In this document: positions 1 through 7,807 of the stretch, in pieces
Position numbering within the stretch: the stretch's first letter is position 1
Layout: each line of letters starts with the position of its first letter
Assembly (NCBI GenBank): GCA_044426355.1
Contig: JAWXUO010000061.1
Span: 1 to 9,719, forward strand
Reading direction: 5' to 3'
Origin: CAYJLC01 sp044426355
GTDB lineage: Bacteria; Bacillota; Clostridia; Oscillospirales; Butyricicoccaceae
DNA: 9,719 bases
The notes under the pieces: model-generated
Told to the model about the DNA's origin: nothing
What the model saw: the letters and a program-made list of their open reading frames with translations, nothing else
Database searches by the model: none
Position numbers and translations under genes: made by a program

Positions 1-628
1 AAGCACATGTTTCGCTAGATAAAACATACCCATCTCTAAATCTACCAATAGCTAAAGGACGCAAACCGTTAGGGTCACGTAATCCGATTAATTTATCTTC
101 GCAAATAACCCCTAGCGAGAATGCTCCTTTTATTGTATTTGCAGCAATTTTCATAGCTTCACGAAATCCATTTTTAGGATAAGCACGAGCTATAATTTTC
201 GCTATAACTTCACTATCTATTGTTGTTTGAAAAGTCGAACCATTATCCTCTAAATCATCACGAATTTCAAGTGCATTTATAAGATTTCCGTTATGTGCAA
301 GTGCTATAGAACCACCTTTATACCCAGTAACTAGTGGCTGTGCGTTAAATCTAAAACTATCTCCAGTTGTAGAGTATCGAACGTGTCCTAAGCTTATATT
401 TCCCTCAAGCATTTTAAAAATCGTTTCATCATTAAAAACTTCACGAACTAAGCCCATTTCTTTGTAATATGCGATTTTTCCTTCGTTATAAGTTGCAATA
501 CCAGCACTTTCTTGTCCTCTATGTTGAAGTGCAATTAGTCCATAATAAACATATCTCGAAACGTCATACGAGCCTGATTTTGAATAAATTCCAAAAACTC
601 CACATTCCTCACGCAATTTATCAAACAT
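1..628 (-). CDS. purF: Amidophosphoribosyltransferase, N-terminal part (runs off window)
   Basis: PurF catalyses the committed step of purine synthesis: PRPP plus glutamine gives phosphoribosylamine. Only the first 209 codons are inside the window; family members are usually about 450-500 residues, so the whole N-terminal Ntn-type glutaminase domain is visible and the phosphoribosyltransferase domain is outside. The start reads MFDKLREECGVFGI. Cys9 is the expected catalytic nucleophile, exposed after removal of a short propeptide, as in the Bacillus-type enzyme. Other family blocks are LQHRGQESAG (about 34-43), GHVRYSTTG (81-89), AHNGNLIN (111-118), LRDPNGLRPL (183-192) and SSETCA (204-209). 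The start at 628 lies 2 bp beyond the purC stop, and its ribosome-binding site AGGAGA (640-635) is inside the last purC codons, so translation is probably coupled. It is the last visible gene of the operon. Confidence 0.97.
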   Translation of the reverse strand, partial: MFDKLREECGVFGIYSKSGSYDVSRYVYYGLIALQHRGQESAGIATYNEGKIAYYKEMGLVREVFNDETIFKMLEGNISLGHVRYSTTGDSFRFNAQPLVTGYKGGSIALAHNGNLINALEIRDDLEDNGSTFQTTIDSEVIAKIIARAYPKNGFREAMKIAANTIKGAFSLGVICEDKLIGLRDPNGLRPLAIGRFRDGYVLSSETCA

Positions 629-630
629 TT

Positions 631-1356
631 TTATTCTCCTGTAAGTCTTCTCATAATTTCTTCATAAGCTTCTGAAATATTACCTAAATCACGTCTAAAT
701 CTGTCTTTATCTAGCTTTTCTTTAGTGTTTTTATCCCAAAATCTGCAAGTATCAGGCGATATTTCATCGGCTAAAACAATTCTACCATCAAACATACCAA
801 ATTCTAGTTTGTAATCTACTAAAAGAATATTTTTTTCAAGGAAAAACACTTTCATAATTTCGTTAATTTTAAGTGCCATTTCTTTAATTGTAGCGATTTG
901 TTCTTTTGTTCCTAAATCTAAAATATCTGCTATTTCCTCGGTAATAAAAGGGTCGCCTAGATTATCATCTTTGTAGCAAATTTCAAACAACGGACGTTTA
1001 AGTTCAAGCCCTTCTTCAACGCCTAGTCTTTGACAAAAAGAGCCTGCTGCAATATTACGAACGATTACTTCAAGTGGAATAATTGTCACGTTTTTAACAC
1101 GTGATGCACGGTCTGATAAAAGTTCGATATGGTGAGTTTCAATGCCATGTTTTTCTAGCATTTCAAACATTTTTGCACTCATAACGTTATTTATAACGCC
1201 TTTTCCAGAGATTGTACCCTTTTTTTGACCATTAAACGCAGTTGCATCGTCTTTATACTCAATAATAAATTCGTTTTCGTTGTCAGTTTTAAAAACTTTT
1301 TTAGCTTTTCCCTCATAAACTTGCTCTAAAGCACTTGTATCAAATGTATTGTTCAT
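631..1356 (-). CDS. purC: SAICAR synthetase (phosphoribosylaminoimidazole-succinocarboxamide synthase)
   Basis: PurC joins aspartate to CAIR using ATP, giving SAICAR, in cytoplasmic purine synthesis. At 241 residues it has the normal bacterial length of about 235-245. Visible motifs are YEGKAKKVF (14-22, nucleotide-binding N-terminus), the first SAICAR synthetase signature around PLEVIVRNIAAGSF (94-107), the second signature LVDYKLEFG (179-187), and DEISPDTCRFWD (197-208). The N-terminus has about ten residues before YEGKAKK, slightly longer than many homologues, but the ATG at 1356 has GGGAG at 1368-1364 at good spacing, so I keep it. It lies 16 bp after purE and 2 bp before purF. I see nothing unusual in it. 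Confidence 0.98.
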   Translation of the reverse strand: MNNTFDTSALEQVYEGKAKKVFKTDNENEFIIEYKDDATAFNGQKKGTISGKGVINNVMSAKMFEMLEKHGIETHHIELLSDRASRVKNVTIIPLEVIVRNIAAGSFCQRLGVEEGLELKRPLFEICYKDDNLGDPFITEEIADILDLGTKEQIATIKEMALKINEIMKVFFLEKNILLVDYKLEFGMFDGRIVLADEISPDTCRFWDKNTKEKLDKDRFRRDLGNISEAYEEIMRRLTGE

Positions 1357-1372
1357 TATTTTTCTCCCTTTT

Positions 1373-1855
1373 TTATAATTTCTTTACATTTTCGTCCTGT
1401 TTTATAACAGATTGACGCATTTCTTCTTTATATTCTTTAAATTTCACTTTTAAATCATCATATTTTATAGAAAGCATTTGCACAGCTAAAAGTCCAGCAT
1501 TTAAAGCACCATTTACAGCAACTGTAGCTACAGGCACACCGTTTGGCATTTGAACTATAGATAAAAGGCTGTCCATACCATCTTCAAAACTTGATTTTAT
1601 AGGTAATCCAATTACAGGAAGTGTTGTAATTCCTGCTAAAACACCTGGTAAATGTGCAGCTTTGCCTGCAGCACCAATAATTACTTCATAGCCATTTGCT
1701 TCTGCATTTTTTGCAAAATCAAAAGCAATTTCTGGTGTTCTGTGTGCAGAAATAACTCTAACATCAACCTCTACACCAAATTTTTCTAAAATTTCTTTAG
1801 CACTTGATACAACTGGGAAGTCCGATTCCGAACCCATTATAATAGCAACTTTCAT
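1373..1855 (-). CDS. purE: PurE, N5-CAIR mutase / AIR carboxylase catalytic subunit
   Basis: PurE carries out the carboxylation step of the purine ring: class I enzymes rearrange N5-CAIR to CAIR. The 160-residue protein starts with MKVAIIMGSESDFP, where GSESD (8-12) is the phosphate-binding loop. SAHRTP (36-41) carries the conserved catalytic-site histidine. GAAGKAAHLPG (61-71) is the class I pattern; class II, AIR-using enzymes have a different sequence here. GVPVATVAVNGALNAG (106-121) follows. The start has AAGGAG at 1867-1862. It is 27 bp after purL. No purK, the usual partner that makes N5-CAIR, is seen between purL and purF; it may be elsewhere, or the enzyme may use bicarbonate-rich conditions. 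Confidence 0.97.
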   Translation of the reverse strand: MKVAIIMGSESDFPVVSSAKEILEKFGVEVDVRVISAHRTPEIAFDFAKNAEANGYEVIIGAAGKAAHLPGVLAGITTLPVIGLPIKSSFEDGMDSLLSIVQMPNGVPVATVAVNGALNAGLLAVQMLSIKYDDLKVKFKEYKEEMRQSVIKQDENVKKL

Positions 1856-1882
1856 TTTTTACTCCTTATATTGTAATTTAAA

Positions 1883-4800
1883 TTATTTGAAATATTTTAC
1901 GCCTGACTCAAAAATTTTCTGGTCAGTTTCGCCTAAAATGTTTTTATATAGTCCGTTTCCTATGCGTTCTGAGTGTCCCATTTTTCCTAAAATACGACCA
2001 TCAGCACTTGTAATTCCTTCGATAGCAAACGTAGAACCGTTAGGGTTAAATTCTCCATCTAAAGTAGCATTATTAGTTAAATCTACATACTGTGTTGCCA
2101 CTTGTCCGTTTAAAATAAGCTCCTGTAAAGTTTTTTCACTTGCCACAAATTTACCCTCACCATGGCTCATCGCAACAGCATGTATATCACCGATTTTCGT
2201 ACCATTTAGCCACGGAGATTTATTTGAGCAAATTCTCGTTTTTGACATACAAGAAATATGACGTGAAATATTGTTAAAAGTAAGCGTCGGCATGTCTTCT
2301 GTAATGTCGCAAATTTCGCCTTTCGGAAGTAACCCAAGTTTAATTAACGCTTGGAAACCGTTACAAATGCCAATCATCAAGCCGTCTTGTAGCGTATCTA
2401 AAGTTGCATTTTTTATCATCTCGTTTCTAAAAACAGATGCAATAAATTTCGCCGAACCGTCAGGCTCATCACCAGCTGAAAAACCACCAGGAATTGCAAT
2501 AATTTGTGCTTTTTTAATAGCTTTTGCCATATATTCTATAGATTCTTCTATATCTTGACCACTTAAATTTCTAAAAACAAAAATTTCAGCTTCAGCACCT
2601 GCTTTTTCAAATGCACGAGCCGTGTCATATTCGCAGTTTGACCCAGGAAAAACTGGTATGAACACTTTAGGTTTTGCGATTTTGTTTTTCGCAACAATTA
2701 TCGTGCCTTTATCGTAAGAAACGTTCGAAACTTCTCCAAAAGCGTCTATTTTTGATTTAAAAACTTGCTCTAAAGGTTTTGTAAATAAGTCGATACACTC
2801 TGAAATAGCAATTTTTTCGCCATTTTTAAAGCTAATTTCTGCTTTTTCGCTCGTTTTTCCTAATAAAATATAGTCAATGCTTGATAAAACACTTTCATCT
2901 GCAATTTCCACTGCTATAGCACCAATTAAAGGCATTTTTAAATTCACATCTGCTAAAAATTCAAACCCTACAGAATTACCCATAGACATTTTCGCAATTG
3001 TAGCACCAACACCACCGAAAGTTACAGTTTTTGCCGATAAAATTTTATTTTCTTTTATTAATTTATAAATTAAGCTGTATTTTTTATCTAAATCGTCAAA
3101 ATTTGGCAAATTATTCTCATCACGTTTAAAATTAATTAGAGCCACTTTTGAGTTTGTATTTTTAAATTCTGGAGAAATTATATTCGAAACGTTTTCCGAA
3201 GTAACAGCAAAAGAAATTATAGTTTCTGGAACTTTCATGTCTTTAAAAGTACCAGACATGCTATCTTTCCCACCAATTGCAGGTATTTTTAGATGTTTTT
3301 GTGCATAAAACGCACCTAAAATCGCAGAAAAAGGTTTGCCCCACGAACAATCGTCCGTCATTCGTTCAAAATATTCTTGAAGCGACAGGCGAACCGTACG
3401 ATAATCACCACCTAAAGCTACAATTTTTGCGATAGATTCGATAATCGCATACACACCACCATGAAAAGTTGATGTTTTTGTTAAATTTGGGTTATATCCA
3501 TATGTCATAAGTGAACAAGTTGTTGTTTCGCCTTTTAAAACAGGTATTTTTGCAACCATTCCATCAGGCTCAGTTAACATATTTTTTCCACCAAAAGGCA
3601 TTAAAACAGTTCCTGCACCGATTGTTGAGTCAAAATTTTCTACAAGACCTTTTTTTAAGCATACATTTATATCTGAAAGTATGTCTACAAGGCAATTTTT
3701 GTCACTAGTATAAGTGTAATTTTTTTCATCAAAAAACTCTGTAGACATCTTGTCCACGATAACATTTGTTTCAGCTTTTGCACCATTTGTATCTAAAAAT
3801 TCACGTTTTACGGTAAAAATTTCATTACCACGCCATTTCATAACCAAACGTCCAGTATCTGTAACATTTGCAACGTGAGTAACTTCTATATTTTCGATTT
3901 TGCACAAATCTTTAAACTTTTCTACATTTTCAGGTGCAATAACTACTGCCATTCTTTCTTGCGATTCAGAAATTGCAAGCTCTGTTCCGTCTAGTCCGTC
4001 ATATTTTTTCGGCACTAAATCAAGATTAATTTCTAAGCTATCTGCAAGTTCGCCTATCGCAACACAAACGCCACCTGCACCAAAATCATTACATTTTTTT
4101 ATCAAAGTTGTAGCATTTGGATTTCTAAATAAACGCTGAATTTTTCGCTCTGTAACAGGGTTTCCTTTTTGAACTTCCGAAGAACTTTTAGTAACACTTT
4201 GCTCGTTATGTTCTTTAGATGAGCCAGTCGCACCACCTATTCCATCTCGTCCTGTACGTCCACCTAAAAGCAAGATTGCATCGCCATTTTCTGGCTTAAT
4301 TCTTACGATATTAGAAAACGGTGCAGACGCTATAACAGCCCCAACTTCCATTCTTTTTGCTTTGTACCCTTGGTCATAAATTTCGTAAACACCACCTGTC
4401 GCAAGTCCGATTTGGTTACCATACGAACTATATCCTTGTGATGCTTTTTTTGTGATAACACGTTGAGGAAGTTTGCCTGCTATCGTGTCTTCTATAGCTT
4501 CTCGTGGATCGCCTGCTCCAGTTACTCGCATTGCTTGATACACATAGCTTCTTCCCGAAAGTGGGTCACGAATTGCACCACCAAGGCACGTTGCAGCACC
4601 ACCAAAAGGTTCTATTTCTGTAGGGTGATTATGTGTTTCGTTTTTAAACATTAAAACATAATCTTCGTCTTTTCCGTCAATATTCACTTTAATTTTTATG
4701 CTACACGCATTTATTTCATCAGATTCGTCTAAATCTTGTAAAATTCCTTGTTTTTTAAGATATTTTGTTCCGATAATCGCCATATCCATTAGACAAATGT

Positions 4801-5587
4801 CTTTTTTAGATGACAATTCTTCTCGTGCATCTAAATATTCTTCATAAATATTGCTTATATACTCGTCGTTAATTTTAATATTAGATAACTTTGTCATAAA
4901 AGTTGTGTGTCTGCAATGGTCAGACCAATATGTATCTATAACTTTAAGTTCTGTGATTGTCGGATTTCTCTTTTCATCATCACGAAAATACTCTAAAATC
5001 GTTTTTATATCATCAAAAGACATCGCAAAAGCTTGATTTTGTCTAAATTCTTCTATTTTTTCATCTGTAAAATTCACAAAATCTGAAATTATTTCTACAT
5101 CTTCAGGATTTTCTGCTTGTGTATTAAAATAAAATGGTTCGTTATATTCACAAGATGTACTTTCTACTGGATTTATAAGATATTTTTTAACTTTTTCATA
5201 TTCATCAGCAGTCATTTCGCCATAAAACATATAAATTGTTGCATATTTTACGCTTACGTTTAGGTCGCTATTTAAAAGTTTTACACATTCTTCAGAAAAA
5301 GCCGAGCGAGCGTCATATTGCCCTTCTAAAGCTTTTACACCTATAATATGGTCGCAGTCGATTTCTAAAGTTTCGTCAAAACAGTCGTCTGCATTAGGCT
5401 CTGAAAAAATAGTATTTTTCGCCTTTTCATAAAACTCTTCTAAAACTCCCGTCATATCGTATCTATGTACGATTTTTAAATCTTTTAGCGACTGTATTTT
5501 TAGATTTTCTACAATATCTAAAAACAGGCTCTTTGCTTGTGCGTTAAATGCTGGTTTTTTTGTTACGTAAAGTCGATTGATTTTCAT
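1883..5587 (-). CDS. purL: Phosphoribosylformylglycinamidine (FGAM) synthase, single-chain PurL
   Basis: This enzyme turns FGAR, glutamine and ATP into FGAM, step four of purine synthesis. At 1234 residues it is the long one-chain form, not the three-part PurS-PurQ-PurL of bacilli. Order of parts: an N-terminal PurS-like region; a linker with DHCRHTTF (223-230); a first synthase block with ETHNHPT (317-323) and a glycine-rich nucleotide region; a second, degenerate synthase repeat; and a fused class I glutaminase domain from about residue 975 (FPGSNCEYD from 980). The glutaminase triad is complete: Cys1075 in GICNGFQAL, and His1205 and Glu1207 in GHSER. I infer it matches the clostridial/streptococcal PurL clade. 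The start at 5587 has GAGGTGA just upstream and the frame is unbroken. It is the first gene of the operon. Confidence 0.98.
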   Translation of the reverse strand: MKINRLYVTKKPAFNAQAKSLFLDIVENLKIQSLKDLKIVHRYDMTGVLEEFYEKAKNTIFSEPNADDCFDETLEIDCDHIIGVKALEGQYDARSAFSEECVKLLNSDLNVSVKYATIYMFYGEMTADEYEKVKKYLINPVESTSCEYNEPFYFNTQAENPEDVEIISDFVNFTDEKIEEFRQNQAFAMSFDDIKTILEYFRDDEKRNPTITELKVIDTYWSDHCRHTTFMTKLSNIKINDEYISNIYEEYLDAREELSSKKDICLMDMAIIGTKYLKKQGILQDLDESDEINACSIKIKVNIDGKDEDYVLMFKNETHNHPTEIEPFGGAATCLGGAIRDPLSGRSYVYQAMRVTGAGDPREAIEDTIAGKLPQRVITKKASQGYSSYGNQIGLATGGVYEIYDQGYKAKRMEVGAVIASAPFSNIVRIKPENGDAILLLGGRTGRDGIGGATGSSKEHNEQSVTKSSSEVQKGNPVTERKIQRLFRNPNATTLIKKCNDFGAGGVCVAIGELADSLEINLDLVPKKYDGLDGTELAISESQERMAVVIAPENVEKFKDLCKIENIEVTHVANVTDTGRLVMKWRGNEIFTVKREFLDTNGAKAETNVIVDKMSTEFFDEKNYTYTSDKNCLVDILSDINVCLKKGLVENFDSTIGAGTVLMPFGGKNMLTEPDGMVAKIPVLKGETTTCSLMTYGYNPNLTKTSTFHGGVYAIIESIAKIVALGGDYRTVRLSLQEYFERMTDDCSWGKPFSAILGAFYAQKHLKIPAIGGKDSMSGTFKDMKVPETIISFAVTSENVSNIISPEFKNTNSKVALINFKRDENNLPNFDDLDKKYSLIYKLIKENKILSAKTVTFGGVGATIAKMSMGNSVGFEFLADVNLKMPLIGAIAVEIADESVLSSIDYILLGKTSEKAEISFKNGEKIAISECIDLFTKPLEQVFKSKIDAFGEVSNVSYDKGTIIVAKNKIAKPKVFIPVFPGSNCEYDTARAFEKAGAEAEIFVFRNLSGQDIEESIEYMAKAIKKAQIIAIPGGFSAGDEPDGSAKFIASVFRNEMIKNATLDTLQDGLMIGICNGFQALIKLGLLPKGEICDITEDMPTLTFNNISRHISCMSKTRICSNKSPWLNGTKIGDIHAVAMSHGEGKFVASEKTLQELILNGQVATQYVDLTNNATLDGEFNPNGSTFAIEGITSADGRILGKMGHSERIGNGLYKNILGETDQKIFESGVKYFK

Positions 5588-5615
5588 ATATCACCTCTAA
5601 AATATTTATACTCTC

Positions 5616-5644
5616 ATTGTATCATAAATTACAAAATATGTAAA
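5616..5644 (-). promoter_or_regulatory. Promoter of the purL-purE-purC-purF operon
   Basis: On the minus strand there is a -35 TTTACA (5644-5639), a 17-bp spacer and a -10 TACAAT (5621-5616) preceded by TGA, an extended -10. Transcription would start near 5609, leaving a leader of only about 22 bases before the purL ATG, with the ribosome-binding site inside it. This leaves no room for a purine riboswitch, and I see no PurR-type CCGAAC box nearby. Confidence 0.75.
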
Positions 5645-5655
5645 ATAAATAATAT

Positions 5656-5684
5656 TTGTATTTATGTAAATTTTATGTTACAAT
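5656..5684 (+). promoter_or_regulatory. Promoter of the arsC/spx-like gene and mgsA
   Basis: There is a -35 TTGTAT (5656-5661), a 17-bp spacer and a -10 TACAAT (5679-5684) preceded by TGT. A second possible -10, TATAAT at 5690-5695, has no good -35. The start site would be near 5691, about 23 bases before the ATG at 5714. Its -35 is 11 bp from the -35 of the divergent purL promoter, so the two polymerases could interfere or share a regulator. Confidence 0.65.
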
Positions 5685-5713
5685 GACACTATAATAACCT
5701 AAGGAGAAATTTT

Positions 5714-6055
5714 ATGCTTTTTATTGAATATCCAAAATGTTCTACTTGTAAAAACATTAAAAACGCACTTTTAGATGCTGGATTTTCTGTCGAAACAAGA
5801 AACATTGTAGAAAACACCCCAACAGCTTTTGAAATTAAATCATGGCACGAGAAGAGTAAACTTGATATTAAAAAATTTTTTAATACAAGTGGCTTAAAAT
5901 ACAAAGAACTTTCGCTAAAAGACAAACTCGAAACAATGACTTTAGAAGAAAAATACGAACTTCTTGCAACCGATGGCATGCTAATTAAAAGACCACTTAC
6001 TATAGATTGCGATAATGTATACATCGCAAAAGATGTTTTAAAACTTATTAAATAA
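5714..6055 (+). CDS. ArsC/Spx-family thioredoxin-fold protein
   Basis: This 113-residue protein belongs to the ArsC/Spx/YffB family, often annotated as an arsenate reductase family protein. The N-terminus MLFIEYPKCSTCKN has a CxxC pair, Cys9 and Cys12, at the usual redox position. FNTSGLKYKEL (about 56-66), the LATDGMLIKRP block (84-94) and the family length all agree. Arg93 in KRP matches one conserved family arginine, but I do not see the full set of arginines used by E. coli ArsC, so true arsenate reduction is not established. It could instead be a redox-sensing Spx-like regulator or a glutaredoxin-like reductase. The ATG at 5714 has AAGGAG at 5701-5706. mgsA follows after 14 bp, so they are very probably co-transcribed; this suggests, as inference, a link to electrophile or thiol stress. 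Confidence 0.9.
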   Translation: MLFIEYPKCSTCKNIKNALLDAGFSVETRNIVENTPTAFEIKSWHEKSKLDIKKFFNTSGLKYKELSLKDKLETMTLEEKYELLATDGMLIKRPLTIDCDNVYIAKDVLKLIK

Positions 6056-6069
6056 AGGAGAAAAAATTT

Positions 6070-6540
6070 ATGGATTTAGTAAACGCTACAATTGGCAAAC
6101 AAAAACGAATTGCACTAGTTGCACACGACAACAAGAAAGCAGATTTAGTTAAATGGTGTATAAAAAATTGTGATATTTTAAAACAACATTTTTTATGTGG
6201 AACAGGAACAACATCAAGATTAATCGCAAATGCTACCTCACTTCCTGTAAAATCTTATTCTAGTGGACCTTTAGGAGGCGATTTGCAAATTGGCTCAAAA
6301 ATTGTTGATGGTGAAATTGACATGATGATTTTTTTCTGGGACCCTCTAGAGTCACAACCTCACGACCCCGATATTAAAGCACTTTTACGTGTTGCTGCTG
6401 TTTATGATATACCTATTGCTACAACAAAAGCATCAGCAGACTTTGTAATTTCATCTTTATATATGGGCGAAGAATATCACCGTGAAATAGAAAATTTTGA
6501 AAATACTATCGCAAAAAGAGTTCAACGTCTTGCTAGATAA
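6070..6540 (+). CDS. mgsA: Methylglyoxal synthase
   Basis: MgsA converts dihydroxyacetone phosphate to methylglyoxal and phosphate, a bypass of lower glycolysis that frees phosphate when sugar phosphates build up. The 156 residues match the family almost position for position with the E. coli enzyme: ALVAHDNKK (His19, Asp20), a phosphate-binding GTGTTS stretch (44-49), SGPLGGDLQIG with catalytic Asp71, and DPLESQPHDPD with Asp91, His98 and Asp101. The start at 6070 follows AAAGGAG at 6054-6060. It is the second gene after the ArsC/Spx-like protein and is followed at once by a terminator. Nothing suggests inactivation. Confidence 0.97.
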   Translation: MDLVNATIGKQKRIALVAHDNKKADLVKWCIKNCDILKQHFLCGTGTTSRLIANATSLPVKSYSSGPLGGDLQIGSKIVDGEIDMMIFFWDPLESQPHDPDIKALLRVAAVYDIPIATTKASADFVISSLYMGEEYHREIENFENTIAKRVQRLAR

Positions 6541-6543
6541 TTT

Positions 6544-6569
6544 GTCGAGCGATTTTGCTTGACTTTTTT
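6544..6569 (+). terminator. Rho-independent terminator after mgsA
   Basis: Arms GTCGAGC (6544-6550) and GCTTGAC (6557-6563) pair over 7 bp with one G-U, around the loop GATTTT, followed by six T (6564-6569). It begins 3 bases after the mgsA stop. Its 3' arm contains the -35 of the smpB promoter. Confidence 0.7.
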
Positions 6570-6587
6570 ATAAATATGGTATATTAT
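6559..6587 (+). promoter_or_regulatory. Promoter of smpB
   Basis: The -35 TTGACT (6559-6564) is followed by 17 bp and the -10 TATTAT (6582-6587). An alternative -10, TATATT at 6580-6585, is preceded by TGG. The leader is about 20 bases, with the ribosome-binding site AAGGAGG at 6603-6609. Confidence 0.65.
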
Positions 6588-6615
6588 ACTAGTTAATACT
6601 TTAAGGAGGCGTGAT

Positions 6616-7080
6616 ATGTCAGAAGTAACTTTTAAAAATATCTCACAAAACAAAAAAGCGTATCATGAGTACTTTATAGAAGAAAAATTCGAAACTGGAA
6701 TCGAGCTTGTCGGAACAGAGGTTAAATCTATTCGCTCTGGTGGAATTAATCTAAAAGACAGTTTTTGCTCCTTCAAAGATGGTGAAATTTTTGTTGTTAA
6801 TATGCATGTTTCTCCATACGAGCATGGCAATATTTTTAATAAAGACCCAAAACGCACACGAAAACTTTTAATGCATAAAAAAGAAATTATGCGACTTTAC
6901 GGACTTACAAAACAAGATGGATATACTATAGTTCCTTTGTCTGTATATTTTAAAGGCTCAAAAGTTAAGGTTCAAATCGGTCTTGCAAAAGGTAAAAAAC
7001 TGCACGATAAACGAGAAAGTATCGCAAAACGTGATGCTAAAAGAGATATTGACAGAACTCTAAAAGAACGTAACAGATAA
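6616..7080 (+). CDS. smpB: SsrA (tmRNA)-binding protein SmpB
   Basis: SmpB binds tmRNA and brings it to stalled ribosomes, where it starts trans-translation and tagging of the unfinished peptide. The 154-residue length is typical. The beta-barrel RNA-binding core shows KAYHEYFIEEKFETGIEL (14-31) and GTEVKSIRSG (33-42). KGSKVKVQIGLAKGKKLHDKR (113-133) precedes the basic C-terminal tail (about 131-154), which enters the ribosomal mRNA channel. The start at 6616 has AAGGAGG 6 bases upstream. It is transcribed alone from its own promoter and ends at a terminator. The tmRNA gene, often close by in related bacteria, is not found in the window. Confidence 0.98.
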   Translation: MSEVTFKNISQNKKAYHEYFIEEKFETGIELVGTEVKSIRSGGINLKDSFCSFKDGEIFVVNMHVSPYEHGNIFNKDPKRTRKLLMHKKEIMRLYGLTKQDGYTIVPLSVYFKGSKVKVQIGLAKGKKLHDKRESIAKRDAKRDIDRTLKERNR

Positions 7081-7085
7081 AATAT

Positions 7086-7119
7086 AGCCACAAATTTTTA
7101 TTTTTAATTTTTTGTGGCT
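7086..7119. terminator. Terminator hairpin shared by smpB and the convergent membrane-protein gene
   Basis: AGCCACAAA (7086-7094) pairs with TTTGTGGCT (7111-7119) around a T-rich loop. It starts 5 bases after the smpB stop. On the minus strand its first arm is made of the last sense codons (Ala-Thr-Lys) of the convergent gene, so one hairpin probably serves both genes. The T-tracts on either side are interrupted, so strength is uncertain. Confidence 0.6.
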
Positions 7120-7754
7120 TTGTTTCGTCTATCTTCGGCTCTTTTTCTTGAGCGAAGTTTTGCACTAGATGGATTTTGACGAAAATCTGGTTTTATAATA
7201 TCTTTTTCTACTTCATGAGTTTTTACTTCATCTATTTTTTGTATTTTATGTGAAATTTCGCTAGTTGTATTTCCAACATAATTATTTACTTTAATTTTTG
7301 CAAAGGCTATTAATAAACATGTTGTAAACATCAACATTTGCAATAATAAATACCCAAATTTTCCACTTAAAAAGTCATATTCTATATTTTTATATGCAAT
7401 TTCTAAAAACGATATATCATATCTCCATAAAAAATAATGTTGTATTTCAATATAATTAAACACATTAAATAAACCAATTAATTGTATTACATAAAATACA
7501 GAATAAATAACATTTAAAACTATTGCACCAGCTTTACTTGTAAACTGTCTTAAATCATACGAATAATGTATTATATAGCTAATATACCACACGACAGCTA
7601 AAGCAGTCTTGATGTAATTTATATAAATTTGAGCTATATTTCTATTATTTGCAGTTATAGTAATGAATACAACAGTTATTGTTATAGCTACCACTATTGA
7701 TATTATTTTTGCAATGTTTTCTTTTGTTTTTGTATAGTTTTTATTATTATACAT
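7104..7754 (-). CDS. Four-helix membrane protein with basic cytoplasmic tail, function unknown
   Basis: I do not recognise this 216-residue protein. It has four hydrophobic segments, roughly 14-34, 43-65, 75-99 and 131-153, with no cleavable signal peptide apparent. The charged N-terminus and the basic end of the tail suggest that both ends are in the cytoplasm. Residues 154-216 form a soluble tail: a charged stretch, then a strongly basic end with NPSSAKLRSRKRAEDRR (194-210). The NP-x-SAKLR string recalls the C-terminal motif of the RsmH methyltransferase, but the rest of the protein does not resemble it, so I treat this as chance. The start at 7754 has AGAGGA at 7767-7762. It stands alone between smpB and a tRNA gene, with its own promoter. 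A Rhomboid, transporter or sensor role cannot be supported from the sequence. Confidence 0.8.
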   Translation of the reverse strand: MYNNKNYTKTKENIAKIISIVVAITITVVFITITANNRNIAQIYINYIKTALAVVWYISYIIHYSYDLRQFTSKAGAIVLNVIYSVFYVIQLIGLFNVFNYIEIQHYFLWRYDISFLEIAYKNIEYDFLSGKFGYLLLQMLMFTTCLLIAFAKIKVNNYVGNTTSEISHKIQKIDEVKTHEVEKDIIKPDFRQNPSSAKLRSRKRAEDRRNKATKN

Positions 7755-7807
7755 ACAAAATTCCTCTCAAAATAACTACGTTTTTCAATATTTCAAAACA
7801 CCTTATC

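Noticed and set aside
5588..5640. Purine riboswitch in the purL leader
   Set aside because: The promoter leaves only about 22 bases of leader, too short for an aptamer, and no conserved core is seen.
5689..6024. Antisense open frame opposite the ArsC/Spx-like gene
   Set aside because: Its stop-free length follows from the AT-rich codons of the real gene; it has no ribosome-binding site and low-complexity Ser/Leu/Phe content.
6585..6598. ATACTAGT in the smpB promoter resembling the XRE operator
   Set aside because: Only 8 bases match, the outer arms are absent, and there is no link to the accessory region.
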